A stretch of DNA of 64,000 nucleotides from Syntrophobacteraceae bacterium (GCA_025453975.1 JALOPI010000007.1:22100-86099); one strand, 5' to 3'. Counted from the first letter of the stretch, positions 26,832-36,014 are shown. Notes: a model not told the origin generated them from the letters alone. A program made the numbers and translations.

Positions 26832-27947
26832 TCATCCAGCGCAGTCCAGCTCCACAAGGATTCCCTCCTCTCCCTCGGCGGGATAGCGGGCGTCATAGTC
26901 TCGACCTGCCGCAAGCGCGGCGTTTTCCCAGGGAATGGTGTGCTCGTTCCGGTAGTTGAACCAGAGGGTGGGCTTCCGGACGGACCACTGGATGACGGCT
27001 TCCATGGCGGCCAGGTCGGGGTGGTCGTGGATGTCGCCATTGGTGCTGACGAGGAAGTGCTCGGCGTCCACCAGGCCCAGCAGCTCCTTGGAAATGTTGG
27101 CGCGGCTCCCGTGGTGGGACATCTTGAAGGCATCGACCTTGAGCCGTTTTTCCCCCGGCGGGATGAGGCGCTTGATGGAGTCGCAGAGGACCCGCGTGTG
27201 GGCGTCGGCGAGAAAGAGGCAGCTTCGGCCTTCGAACGCGGCGAGAAAGGCGATGCTGCTGCCGTTGGCCTTGGAGGAGTCGGGCTTGAGCTGTTTCTGC
27301 AGGGCGGCGCTGAAGTCGTCGGGGCCTCCCAGGAGCCCTTCCTCGGGGTGGTATCGGGTGGCGTTCGCCAGCTGGTCCCAGGCGGCGTCCAGGTCTCCGG
27401 GGTCCAGGCCGAACTTCTGGACGTCCTTTTCCCACTTGCCGGCCATGCTCTTGAGCCGGTTGGCATCCGGCGACAGGAGAGTGATCTTCATGCCCTCCTC
27501 GAGAACCACTTCGGGGAGGGGCTCGCCGGGGGTCACCACCACCGCGTTACGGTCGAAGGCCCGGTTCCACTCGTCGAAGGCCCTGCGGCGGAGGAGGGCG
27601 CTCAGGAAATCCCCTTCCCGCCCTCCCAGGTCCCTCGATTCCTCCATGTGCCGCCAGCCGTTGAACCAGATGTCCGCGGGCTCGATGGGCCACCGGCTGC
27701 GCTTTTCCGCGAAGAGCCGGATGAGGCCCTCGATGTGGTCCGTGTCCACGTGGCTCACCACCACCAGCTCCAGCCCCCGCTCCCCGTCAGGCAGGGCATT
27801 CAGCCGATCGACGATCCGGGGGTAGGCGGCGATGGGGCCACCGTCGATGAGGATCCGCCGGGTGGTGGCACCGCGCCCGTACTCCACCAGGAGGGCGTCG
27901 CCGTGGCGGGCCGGGAGCATATGGATTCGGAAAAATGCGTCGGACAT
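26832..27947 (-). CDS. MBL-fold hydrolase (ComEC/Rec2-like) paired with CHAT protein
   Basis: A 371-aa cytoplasmic metallo-beta-lactamase-fold protein. The metal motif HVDTDH is at residues 66-71, preceded by RILIDGGP; later ligands are likely in LFLADAHTRV and KMSHHGSRANISKELL, the second being typical of the ComEC-C-terminal/Rec2 MBL branch that acts on nucleic acids or nucleotides. ATG 27947 overlaps the stop of the CHAT gene by one base (TGATG) and has AAAGGAG, so the two are coupled. MBL proteins beside caspase-like proteases are known from bacterial conflict systems, making an effector role plausible. The substrate is unknown. Confidence 0.8.
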   Translation of the reverse strand: MSDAFFRIHMLPARHGDALLVEYGRGATTRRILIDGGPIAAYPRIVDRLNALPDGERGLELVVVSHVDTDHIEGLIRLFAEKRSRWPIEPADIWFNGWRHMEESRDLGGREGDFLSALLRRRAFDEWNRAFDRNAVVVTPGEPLPEVVLEEGMKITLLSPDANRLKSMAGKWEKDVQKFGLDPGDLDAAWDQLANATRYHPEEGLLGGPDDFSAALQKQLKPDSSKANGSSIAFLAAFEGRSCLFLADAHTRVLCDSIKRLIPPGEKRLKVDAFKMSHHGSRANISKELLGLVDAEHFLVSTNGDIHDHPDLAAMEAVIQWSVRKPTLWFNYRNEHTIPWENAALAAGRDYDARYPAEGEEGILVELDCAG

Positions 27948-30847
27948 CAAGACTCCTTTCCGTTGAGCTTCCAGTCGGCATCGCCGAAGGCCACCACGCA
28001 GAGCGCCATGAGCAGCCCGTCCTGGAGTGCCTTCCGCTTGATGGAGCGCATCACCTCCCCGAGCCGCTCCGGATTTTCACCATCCCCCTCGGTCCGGAGC
28101 CCCTCGACGATCTGTTGGGCGACCCGCGCCGCGTGCCCGCCGAAGACGGTGGCGATGGTGCCGATGACAATGGCCGCGCCTTTTCTGCGGAAGACCGCCA
28201 CGTGGCTCCCGTAGTCCATGGCCGTGCCGACCGTGTCGCAGCCCAGAAGGGCGGCGACGGGGCTGATGGAGGAGCCCTCGGGGCGGACATGGGATTCCTT
28301 GATCTGAATGCTCTTGATGGTCTTGCCCCCGATCTCGAGGGTAGCCTTGGCCCCATGGCCGTCGGTGTGCGGCAGGGCGACGATCAGGCTCGGGCTCCAC
28401 TGCTGGACCAGCTCGGCCCACTGGGTCCAGTCGCTGGCCCGCTGGGGCGCGCGGCCCGTGCGCGATTCCAGGGCGGCCAGCACCGGCGCCAGGAGCTCAT
28501 CCTCCACCCGCTTGCTTGCGGCCACCACGGCTGTGCCGCCGAGGAGCAGCTCGGCCCGGCCGGCGGCGCATTCGGACTGCAGAAAGACCTCGCGCCCTTC
28601 CCGGGCGAGCTCTGGGGTGTAAACGTGGCGCTCGATCACCTTGCTCACGCCCCAGAAGCCCAGGGGGCAGACGGTCTTGCCGCTCAGGGTGTCGCAGCTT
28701 TCCGAGCATTTCCCTTCCCGCGCCTCCGCCATCCAGCGGGGGCAGATGGCGGCGTCGTCGTCGGGGGTCTCGTGCTCGTAGATGAGCTCGAACGGCACCA
28801 GCGCGTCGCTCCGTGTGCTGACCACCTGGATGTACTCCATGGCGGCGATTTCGGGACGGTTGGTCGGAGCCATGAGCTGATCTTCCACGAGGGAGCCGTG
28901 GAGCTGGCGGCCCAGCTGAGCGAGCTCCACGAGGAGAGCGCGGTTCTTGGGGGAATCGAGGCTTCCGCTGTAATCCTTGACGGATTTGGCGACGCGGCTG
29001 AGGGCGTCGTTGATCTCCGAGGTGATGGCGCTGCAGTCCGAGATGTCCGCGATCCAGGCATGGCGGTCTGAGATGGCCTGGAGGCGGGGACGCTGGTCCG
29101 CGGCGTGGTTGACGACCATCGCGAGGTCGAACCGCCGCCGCTGATCCAGGTCGCCGATGTTGGCCCGCACCAGGACGAGGTCCGCCAGCTCGATGGAGGC
29201 GTCGGCGGCAATGGCATCTTCGTCCTGAACGACGGCGGCCTTGAGGACGGCCGTCTGCAGGACTCGCCCCCGGTGCAGCACCGTGATCCTCCCTTCGAAG
29301 CGGTGGTGCCTGCCAGGGACGAAGCGGAATTCACACTCGGTGCTGGGGCCGTCCCTTCGGAGCCGGATGAGCCTGCGCTGGGGCTGGCTCAGATGGTGAG
29401 GCTCGGTGAGAACGACGGTGAGGCGCCAGGTGTCCAGCTCCCCGGGGAGCAGCTCCTCGGGGAAAGCCTCGGGAAGCGACGTCCAGGTCTCGTCCGGCGG
29501 GCCGATGCGCACGCGGGCCAGGGTAGGGAGTCCGCGAATGTAAGCCCTCGTTTCAGGCTGGTATCTTCCGCTTCTCCTGATGAGGGACTGCTGCTGCAGG
29601 AAGCGGCGTGCCCTCTGCCGCCGAGCTTCCTCCGGAACCTCCGCGCGCCTGATGGCCCTGCTGATTTTGGCCATGCCCGTGGCCCCGCTGCTCTCGGCAA
29701 GAAAAGTCACGTCCTTCTGGTGACGGGTGAAGGTCTCGAGCGCCGCCGCCGCCAGGGGGTGATGGGGAAGGTCCCCGGCCGGCATGGTCAGCCGGTCGAA
29801 AGTGTCCGGCTCCAGGGGGAGCTTTGTGCCTTTGGGCAGATCCGCCAGTCGACCCCGGATGGTGTCCAGAAGGAGGCTGACTCGAAAATCCCGGATCTCG
29901 GGGCTCAGGAAGACGACGGTGCCCGCCTCGTCCGAGGGCGAAAAAGCCCTGGAAACGCAGACATCCACCGGCAGGTCGTGGGAAAGGCATTCCACGAAGG
30001 CGTTCAGGCTCCACGCCCACGATGCGTCCGACAGGCCGGGATGCAGGAAGACGAAACCGTTGGCCCGGCTTTCGGCTGCCGCCGCGGCCAGCCGCTGGGG
30101 CCAGGCCGGATGCCCGTCATCCAGGTCGCCGCGCACGATGATGCCGATGCATTTCCGGGCGCCCGGAAGATCGACGAGGGTCTGGAGCAGCCGCCGGATT
30201 CCCCCGTCGAAAACCAGGATGTCGCAGTCGACGTTGTCCCGGTCGATGGCCACGGTCTCGGCGAGGTCGTTGGCCGGCCAGAAAGCGAGACCTTCCCTGA
30301 GAGCCTTCTCGGCTCCGTTCCCCGGGAAATAGCCAATGCGCAGGGGCCAGGTCCAGGGGCTGGGGGGCAGGGGAGCCTCGAACTGGATGTAAAGGGATTT
30401 GCCGGAGGGGCTGGCCTCCGTCAGGACCCGGAGCCAGGGGGTCACGGGATCCCGGACGGGGTATCGCGTGACCGCGATCCGTGGGGCCAGCTCGGGGGGA
30501 ATGTTGAGCTGTCTCCAGGCATGAGCCACCACGATGGGCTCGATTTCGGCCAGGGGAAAGGAGTTGGCCCCCACGTGCAGCACCTGGTCGGGCGAGGGGA
30601 AGTGCCAGTCCACCGTTTCCTGCTGGTGGATGGTTTTCCCCGCGACCTCCGCCAGCAGCCGATGGAGGTCGGCCTCGCCGGGGGAGGGGAAGCCGGTTGA
30701 GCCCTCCACCGGGCCGGGAGTGATCTTCACTCCAGCCGTTGGCGACGCGGAAATCCGGGCCAGGAGACCCAGCCCAAGGAATGCATCGGCGAAATCCCTG
30801 TCGCCGATCCCCAGTCCCCACCGCTGCCAGAAATCGAATCCCTGCAT
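27947..30847 (-). CDS. CHAT-domain (caspase-like) protein
   Basis: A 966-aa protein whose C-terminal 250 or so residues match a CHAT protease: a strand ending in LIVALPHTDG supplies His827 and PVAALLGCDTVGTA supplies Cys870, 43 residues later, a spacing normal for the caspase dyad. Upstream, CPLGFWGVSKVIERH is also typical of CHAT proteins. Cysteines 702, 714, 718 and 727 could form a metal site. The first 650 residues are not recognised; they contain a Rossmann-like portion and a beta-rich region and may be the sensor. The ATG has GACAGGAGG. It forms a two-gene unit with the MBL gene. CHAT proteases cut partner proteins when activated, so a defence role is possible. Confidence 0.8.
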   Translation of the reverse strand: MQGFDFWQRWGLGIGDRDFADAFLGLGLLARISASPTAGVKITPGPVEGSTGFPSPGEADLHRLLAEVAGKTIHQQETVDWHFPSPDQVLHVGANSFPLAEIEPIVVAHAWRQLNIPPELAPRIAVTRYPVRDPVTPWLRVLTEASPSGKSLYIQFEAPLPPSPWTWPLRIGYFPGNGAEKALREGLAFWPANDLAETVAIDRDNVDCDILVFDGGIRRLLQTLVDLPGARKCIGIIVRGDLDDGHPAWPQRLAAAAAESRANGFVFLHPGLSDASWAWSLNAFVECLSHDLPVDVCVSRAFSPSDEAGTVVFLSPEIRDFRVSLLLDTIRGRLADLPKGTKLPLEPDTFDRLTMPAGDLPHHPLAAAALETFTRHQKDVTFLAESSGATGMAKISRAIRRAEVPEEARRQRARRFLQQQSLIRRSGRYQPETRAYIRGLPTLARVRIGPPDETWTSLPEAFPEELLPGELDTWRLTVVLTEPHHLSQPQRRLIRLRRDGPSTECEFRFVPGRHHRFEGRITVLHRGRVLQTAVLKAAVVQDEDAIAADASIELADLVLVRANIGDLDQRRRFDLAMVVNHAADQRPRLQAISDRHAWIADISDCSAITSEINDALSRVAKSVKDYSGSLDSPKNRALLVELAQLGRQLHGSLVEDQLMAPTNRPEIAAMEYIQVVSTRSDALVPFELIYEHETPDDDAAICPRWMAEAREGKCSESCDTLSGKTVCPLGFWGVSKVIERHVYTPELAREGREVFLQSECAAGRAELLLGGTAVVAASKRVEDELLAPVLAALESRTGRAPQRASDWTQWAELVQQWSPSLIVALPHTDGHGAKATLEIGGKTIKSIQIKESHVRPEGSSISPVAALLGCDTVGTAMDYGSHVAVFRRKGAAIVIGTIATVFGGHAARVAQQIVEGLRTEGDGENPERLGEVMRSIKRKALQDGLLMALCVVAFGDADWKLNGKES

Positions 30848-31160
30848 GGATGCCTCCTGTCTGAATGGAATCCCAGGCGGGCCGACCCGGCCTCGGGCGC
30901 TTCATGCTGCACGTTACGGACTGAGGCACACCAATTCTGCGTGGAGAGGACGAGAGGACGCTGGTCCATCGCCGTGACCCGCCCGGGGCCGGCGAAAGCC
31001 TGGCTCGTTGGTCGAATGAATGGCACAAAACCAGCCGACTTGCAAGGACCTGCCGAGGGATGTTTTCTGGTGGGCCGTCACCGTTCGACGGAACGGGGAT
31101 TCTGGGGCGATCCCCCGGCCTGGGCCGAAGTACGACGGGGCTCTCGGCGGGCCTTGAGGA
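30848..31160. other. Intergenic stretch between the CHAT unit and the Lgt-like gene
   Basis: About 310 bases. It holds the promoter region of the CHAT/MBL unit on its left and the 3' end region of the lipid operon on its right. Apart from the strong GACAGGAGG ribosome-binding site of the CHAT gene I see no clear promoter hexamers or terminator hairpin. Confidence 0.5.
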
Positions 31161-32213
31161 TCAGATGCGATCTTCCTTGACGTGGAAGGAGATGCTCGAT
31201 CCGGTTACGGTGCTGCGCCCCGTGTAGAGGAATATCGACACCCACAGGCCCTGGAGCACGAGGAGGAGGCCGGGGCTCCACAGCGCCTTGAGCCCCTGGA
31301 TGATGCTCGGCGGCATGACATCCGCCTCGGGAAGGACCCACCGAGCCAGGAAAGCATAAACAATGGAGAGGATGGCCATGATCTGGTAGGCCGATACGGG
31401 CTGCTCGCCCCGGTAGTCCGCCCGCAGGAGCTCGGAGAAGGCTCGCCAGGCCTGGGTCACACCGGCCGCGAGGAGGAACGAGGCTCCAAAGAACGAGCTC
31501 AGGAAAAGGCCCATGGAGATCAGTCCCGTGGCGATGTATCCCACGGCCGTCAGGGCCTGGACGGGGATCACGGCCCGCCCGTCGAGCTGGCTGGCATAGG
31601 CGATTTTTTTGGTTTTTCCATGAAATACGAAGTGCCGATTGCCGAAAGTTCTGGCCCAGAATGGAGGGGATGATTCGAGAGACCGGCCGTAACAGCAGCC
31701 GAAGCTGATGCAGGCCAGGCGGCCGATGCCTTCGCCGAAGGCGTAGGAGACGGCGAGGGCGGAAAGCACCGCCAGGCTCGGCATGGGCTGGCTTCCAAGG
31801 AAGGCCAGGATGCCATTGAGGAGGACGATGGCCCAGGGGGCCATGACCATTCCCACGAAGGATGCCCCTCCGACGGTGAAGGTGTGGCGCTTGTTCTCCA
31901 CGATACGGGCGACCCAGCGGGAGGCTGGAACGCATAGCGCCAGCACTGCCGCCATCAGGGCGCAGGCGGCCAGTCGGGGGATGGCGATGGAGCCGGTCAG
32001 GACCAGAAACAGGATGACGCCGAATGTGTAGGCCGAAGCGCTCAGGGCGCCGTACCAGGTGAGGTTGATGCCCTCCCAGGCGCCCCCCGCCCCCCTGGCC
32101 TGGGGAACGGCCGCCAGAAACTGCCACTCCTCATCCGGGAAATGCTGGAAAGCCCAGCGAAGCACCAGCCCGAGGGCCCCTCCCAGCAAACCGACGAAAA
32201 TCAGGTTGATCAC
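31161..32213 (-). CDS. Lgt-like (prolipoprotein diacylglyceryl transferase family) membrane protein
   Basis: A 350-aa integral membrane protein with seven or more hydrophobic segments. The region GEGIGRLACISFGCCYGR corresponds to the Lgt signature, but the Asn-x-Glu of true Lgt is replaced by a double-Cys GCCYG motif found in uncharacterised Lgt homologues. Canonical Lgt moves diacylglycerol from phosphatidylglycerol to lipoprotein cysteines; this relative may move a lipid group to another acceptor. Translation starts at GTG 32213 behind GGAGGGAG and AAGGA. It is the third gene of a lipid operon, 22 bases after the long psd gene. Confidence 0.75.
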   Translation of the reverse strand: MINLIFVGLLGGALGLVLRWAFQHFPDEEWQFLAAVPQARGAGGAWEGINLTWYGALSASAYTFGVILFLVLTGSIAIPRLAACALMAAVLALCVPASRWVARIVENKRHTFTVGGASFVGMVMAPWAIVLLNGILAFLGSQPMPSLAVLSALAVSYAFGEGIGRLACISFGCCYGRSLESSPPFWARTFGNRHFVFHGKTKKIAYASQLDGRAVIPVQALTAVGYIATGLISMGLFLSSFFGASFLLAAGVTQAWRAFSELLRADYRGEQPVSAYQIMAILSIVYAFLARWVLPEADVMPPSIIQGLKALWSPGLLLVLQGLWVSIFLYTGRSTVTGSSISFHVKEDRI

Positions 32214-32235
32214 GGTCCTTGTCTCCCTCCTCCCT

Positions 32236-33309
32236 TCATGATGGTCCCATGGGGTCCCTCGAGGCAGCTCGAAGCTCCGCCCCTCGGTCCAGCGCCATGC
32301 CGATGGTGGACCGGACCCTGAGGTCGGTCTCCACCAGCGGTCGTCCAAATCCCTCGGAGAAGCGGCTCGAGGCCCCGGGTCTCCGCATGTTCTCCAGGAG
32401 GTCCATGGAGAATCGCACCCGATGGGGCTGGAAGAGCAGAACATCCGTGCTGCTGCCCGGGCGATAGAGGCTTTTGGGCCTCCCCCGCTTCAGGAGCATA
32501 CCCTTCCGGACGGACCTGGGGTCGTCGTAGCCCTCGTCGCTGTAGCACTGGACGATGTCTCCGATCATGAGGGCCACGATCTCGATCATGGCCACGAGCC
32601 CCGCACGGGTTCCGCCGTCGACGTCGGTATCCAGGATGGTGACCACGCGCTTGTTCTTGGAGTAGGGAGTCACGGCGGCCACGACGGCCCCTGGGTTGCA
32701 CGAGTGGTATGCTCCGGGGATTTCATAGATGTCCACGACTCGGCCGGTCACGGGAGCGTGGTTGTAGTGGTACTTGTCCGGTGTCAGGCGGAAGACCGCG
32801 TAGTCGCCCCGGGCGAACGCGTCCAGCCAGCGGGTCTTGTCCAGGCCGAGGAGCTCCGTGAAGTGAAAGAACTTCTCCTTCAGCACCAGGCACGAGGTAT
32901 CCCGAAAGGACCCCAGGAGGGCTCGGGCGTCCGCCGGTGACACGACGGCACGCGGATCGCTCTCCATGGGGCGGCACTCCCAGTAGCGGATTCTTCGCTC
33001 GAACACATCCCGAAGGGTCCGCATGTCTTCGGGGGGATCCAGGGCTTCGGACCAGTCGATGCCCAGATTGCGCTGAAGGTCGGGGTCGTGTCGCCAGCCT
33101 GCCCGCAGGGTCAGGTCGAAGCTCACGAATCCCAGGAGCTTGGAGATCCTGGGGCTCGTCAGGATGTCGAAGAGCCGTCCCGGCTTCTCCCGGTTCGTCG
33201 AGTAGATCTGGTTCAGGAGCCGGTCGGCGATGAGCTTCTCGGTGCGGGCCCTACCGGTTTGCCGTTCGACATACTGGTGCTCCATCAGGGGGGGATGCCG
33301 GAATCTCAT
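32236..33309 (-). CDS. Phosphatidylserine decarboxylase, long form
   Basis: A 357-aa Psd relative. Diagnostic segments are ECRPMESDPRAVVSPADARA, FHFTELLGLD and DKYHYNHAPVTGRV, which match the long eukaryote-like Psd group, and the C-terminal YRPGSSTDVLLF with Gly285-Ser286 as the likely autocleavage point. It would make phosphatidylethanolamine or decarboxylate a related phospholipid. The start at 33309 follows AAGGAGAG by 13 bases and overlaps the upstream gene by 59 bases; ATG 33285 is an alternative without a ribosome-binding site. A second, short Psd lies at 12862, so one of the two may be specialised. Confidence 0.82.
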   Translation of the reverse strand: MRFRHPPLMEHQYVERQTGRARTEKLIADRLLNQIYSTNREKPGRLFDILTSPRISKLLGFVSFDLTLRAGWRHDPDLQRNLGIDWSEALDPPEDMRTLRDVFERRIRYWECRPMESDPRAVVSPADARALLGSFRDTSCLVLKEKFFHFTELLGLDKTRWLDAFARGDYAVFRLTPDKYHYNHAPVTGRVVDIYEIPGAYHSCNPGAVVAAVTPYSKNKRVVTILDTDVDGGTRAGLVAMIEIVALMIGDIVQCYSDEGYDDPRSVRKGMLLKRGRPKSLYRPGSSTDVLLFQPHRVRFSMDLLENMRRPGASSRFSEGFGRPLVETDLRVRSTIGMALDRGAELRAASRDPMGPS

Positions 33310-35719
33310 GGTAGGTCGAGCTCTCCTTTTCCAGGTCGCGGGCCACGGTGATGAGCACCAGATCGATGAGCTTGAGGATCTCATCGCTGGTGAGGCTTTC
33401 ATCCGCTGCGCGCTTCCTGATCCGACTCAGGAATTCCGTGGCGGGGACTTCCCCGCAGACGTCAGCGAAAAGGGGCCGGTACGCCTCCTCGTCCAGGTCG
33501 TAGGCCCCGTCCATGGCCTTCAGGTCTTCTTCGAGAACCACCATGGCTTCCGCCGTGTGCCGCTTCCGGAGGGTGCCCCGGTAGTAGCGCTCGGCCGCCG
33601 CGTTGAATTCCCTGGCCCTGGCCCGCATGGGGGATCGGGCCCCCAGCTCCTCGAGGATGCCCCGCTCCAGCTTTCCGCCCGCGCCGGCTTCTCCCGGGTG
33701 GCTCAGCCTCTCCAGCAGATCCTGGAGGGTGGATCCCAGGTCGAGGAGTCCGACGAGGTCGTCGGCTTCGCGCAGGAGGAGCTGGGCCAGGGCCTTTCGA
33801 TATTCGGCGTGGTAGACCCTCAGGTACCCCGGATAGCGCCGGCTGAGCCGGACGCGGTCAGTGCCCTGGATGACCTGTCTCAGGAAGCGGTTTCCCGTGT
33901 CCTGCCGCACATAGAACGTGGGGATGCCGATGGCGCCGCCGAAGAAGATCTGTCGCCTTTCGCTCTCCACGCTGGGGTCATCGGGGATGTCGCCGAGGCT
34001 GACCCGCCCCTCGGCGATGAGCTTGAGGGCGAATCCGGTCACCAGGACCTGGAGGCTGGCCCCATGGCCCAGGTCGTCCAGGAGGGAATGGAACAGGCTG
34101 TAATACCTCCCTTCGAAGCCGCTGAACCCCACCTGGTGCTGCTCGCGAAGGCGGTAGAGCATGTAGAGCGCCATGCGGGAGTCGAAAACCCCCAGCTCGG
34201 TCAGCTCGGCCTTGAGGCGATCCCCGTTGCCAAGACGCCCGTCCAGGGCGGGGCTGCCCTCGGTGCTCATGAGGGCCACGAAATAGTCGATGAGCCGGAA
34301 GTCGGGCACCAGGTCGCCCTTGAGGTTGAGGACCCACGCCAGGGCCCGGTCCAGCCACTCGGGGCCGAATGGGGTCACGGCGCAGCCGAGAACGCGCAGG
34401 CTCGCCTTCTTTTTCCAGCGTCTCCAGATCATGCGCAGGTGGGTGTAGTCCAGCTCGTGAGGGAGGAATCCCAGGGCCTTTTCCGGATGGAAATCGCTGA
34501 AGTCCATGCGGTAGGGGGCGGCGCTGTAGGAGCCCACGAAAAGCGGGAGAAAGTGCTCCACCACCTTGATGATCAGGTCGCCGAGGGTCTTTTCGTCAGC
34601 CCGTGTGAATCCGGAGGAGCCGTCCTGGAGAGCCAGGGTCAGCTTGCGGCTGCCCAGGCTCAGGTGGGTGCCGTTGTTGGCCAGGCTGATGTTGGAGAGG
34701 TTGGGGAGCACCACCAGATTGCGGGTGATGATCCCCGCCTCGCGCAGCTTGGCGATGGCGTTGAGCTGGCTCCGGCTCAGGACCTGGTGGCACAGGCCCA
34801 TGTACCGGTGCTTCTCTTCCCCTCGGTCCCACCCCGACAGGCAGGGGCTCATGAATAGCTCCCGGTAGAAGGCGTCGGAGATGGAGTCGTTGAGCTCCTT
34901 CTGGCGTATGGGCGGATGCGGCGCGAAGTAGACCAGGACTTCCTGGCCGTTGGAGCGCAGCTCGAAGCGCTCGTTGGCGTACTGGACCAGGAGCTGGGTC
35001 AGGAGAAACCGTTTGGAGGTCTCCCGGGCGATGGCCCGTCCCATCCCGCGATGCGGGTGGAGTCCCACGGGGTGAAAGGAATAGGTTTCGGGCGAGGTGT
35101 TGTCGTTCAGGAAGTGAGCCATCAGGCGTAGCCCGACCTCGCGCATCCGGGGCGGCAGGTCTTCCTGGGCGCCGACGGCGTCGGCCAGGGACAGCTTGAG
35201 GAGGTAGCTGATGGGGATCCTCAGGATGTGCTCGCCGTCTTCGTGGAGAAGAAACCGGTCCAGGTCCGATCGCTGACCCATCTGGGGATCGCGCTTGTCG
35301 GCCAGCAGATCGGTGTCCAGGACCTGCCGGGCCAGGGGGGTGAGCAGCCGGAGCGGAAATCGCACCCAGCTGTTTTCCCAGACTTTTTCCCTGTTCTGGC
35401 TCAGGGTGCGCTCGAGATGGCTGACGACCTGACGGGAGGTGTCGCCGGCCGAGGCTCTTCGCATGAGGTGGGAGAACGTGCTGGAGCCAGCGATGGTCAA
35501 GGGCAGGTCCACGGTGTCCCGCTCTCCCCGGACGGCTACCTGGAGCTCGTTCTCCGTCCCGGCGGTGACGTCGTTCAGTGAGAAGGGCAGCGATTCCGAG
35601 AGGCGGTGGGACGGGGTGTGGCCGATTCCGAGCTTCTGGAGGATGGACTGGATGGACGGGGTGGCCTTGCGAGCCGCACCCCAGCTCCTCTCCCATTCCG
35701 ATCTTTTATGGCGGATCAT
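33251..35719 (-). CDS. Unrecognised 822-aa protein in the Psd/Lgt-like operon
   Basis: I do not recognise this 822-residue protein. It has no signal peptide and no clear membrane segment, is rich in Leu, Arg and His, and looks like a large alpha/beta soluble protein. Noteworthy conserved-looking stretches are SFHPVGLHPHRGMGRAIARETSKRF around residue 220, LVVLPNLSNISLANNGTHLSLGSRKL near 345 and FFGGAIGIPTFYVRQDTGNRF near 600. The start has GAGG six bases upstream. It overlaps the long psd gene, so the two are coupled and the protein probably serves phospholipid modification. Three 11-bp repeats lie about 150 bases upstream of its start. Confidence 0.7.
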   Translation of the reverse strand: MIRHKRSEWERSWGAARKATPSIQSILQKLGIGHTPSHRLSESLPFSLNDVTAGTENELQVAVRGERDTVDLPLTIAGSSTFSHLMRRASAGDTSRQVVSHLERTLSQNREKVWENSWVRFPLRLLTPLARQVLDTDLLADKRDPQMGQRSDLDRFLLHEDGEHILRIPISYLLKLSLADAVGAQEDLPPRMREVGLRLMAHFLNDNTSPETYSFHPVGLHPHRGMGRAIARETSKRFLLTQLLVQYANERFELRSNGQEVLVYFAPHPPIRQKELNDSISDAFYRELFMSPCLSGWDRGEEKHRYMGLCHQVLSRSQLNAIAKLREAGIITRNLVVLPNLSNISLANNGTHLSLGSRKLTLALQDGSSGFTRADEKTLGDLIIKVVEHFLPLFVGSYSAAPYRMDFSDFHPEKALGFLPHELDYTHLRMIWRRWKKKASLRVLGCAVTPFGPEWLDRALAWVLNLKGDLVPDFRLIDYFVALMSTEGSPALDGRLGNGDRLKAELTELGVFDSRMALYMLYRLREQHQVGFSGFEGRYYSLFHSLLDDLGHGASLQVLVTGFALKLIAEGRVSLGDIPDDPSVESERRQIFFGGAIGIPTFYVRQDTGNRFLRQVIQGTDRVRLSRRYPGYLRVYHAEYRKALAQLLLREADDLVGLLDLGSTLQDLLERLSHPGEAGAGGKLERGILEELGARSPMRARAREFNAAAERYYRGTLRKRHTAEAMVVLEEDLKAMDGAYDLDEEAYRPLFADVCGEVPATEFLSRIRKRAADESLTSDEILKLIDLVLITVARDLEKESSTYHEIPASPPDGAPVCRTANR

Positions 35720-35871
35720 GAAGGCCTCATGGCGGCTCAGCCGTGAATGCCCTCCGGCGGCGGCGACGGAGGCGGGTGAAAGAGATTATGGGGGCCGACG
35801 CCGTCGGGTCGGCAGCTTCCGCGTGAAGGTTACCTTCGCCATGAAGCTTACCGCGGCGGGATGCTCCCAAT

Positions 35872-35904
35872 GTGACGATGGAGTGACGATTGAGTGAAGA
35901 TTCC
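35872..35904 (-). repeat. Three 11-bp direct repeats, possible PhoB/OmpR-type operator
   Basis: On the plus strand GTGACGATGGA, GTGACGATTGA and GTGAAGATTCC follow each other without gaps. On the minus strand they read as TCTTCAC, TCGTCAC and TCGTCAC half-sites spaced four bases apart, the geometry of PhoB boxes, and close to the CCGTCAC half of the site before the methyltransferase gene. They lie about 150 bases upstream of the 822-aa gene in its direction. No good -10 follows at 10 bases, so a different OmpR-family regulator is also possible. Confidence 0.5.
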
Positions 35905-36014
35905 GCCGCTGACTGCCAACCGGCCGTGGCTCGAATCGGGCGGGACGCGGGGTCCACGCGGGGGGAAGATCCGCGGTGCTCTCCCGTGAGCCTCCCGCGG
36001 CGGCCCCATGGGCC

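Noticed and set aside
30913..30930. Pho-box-like string on the minus strand upstream of the CHAT gene (TGTGCCTCAGTCCGTAAC)
   Set aside because: The first half-site is poor and the hexamer 10 bases downstream (AAGCGC) is not -10-like, so I did not count it with the other boxes.
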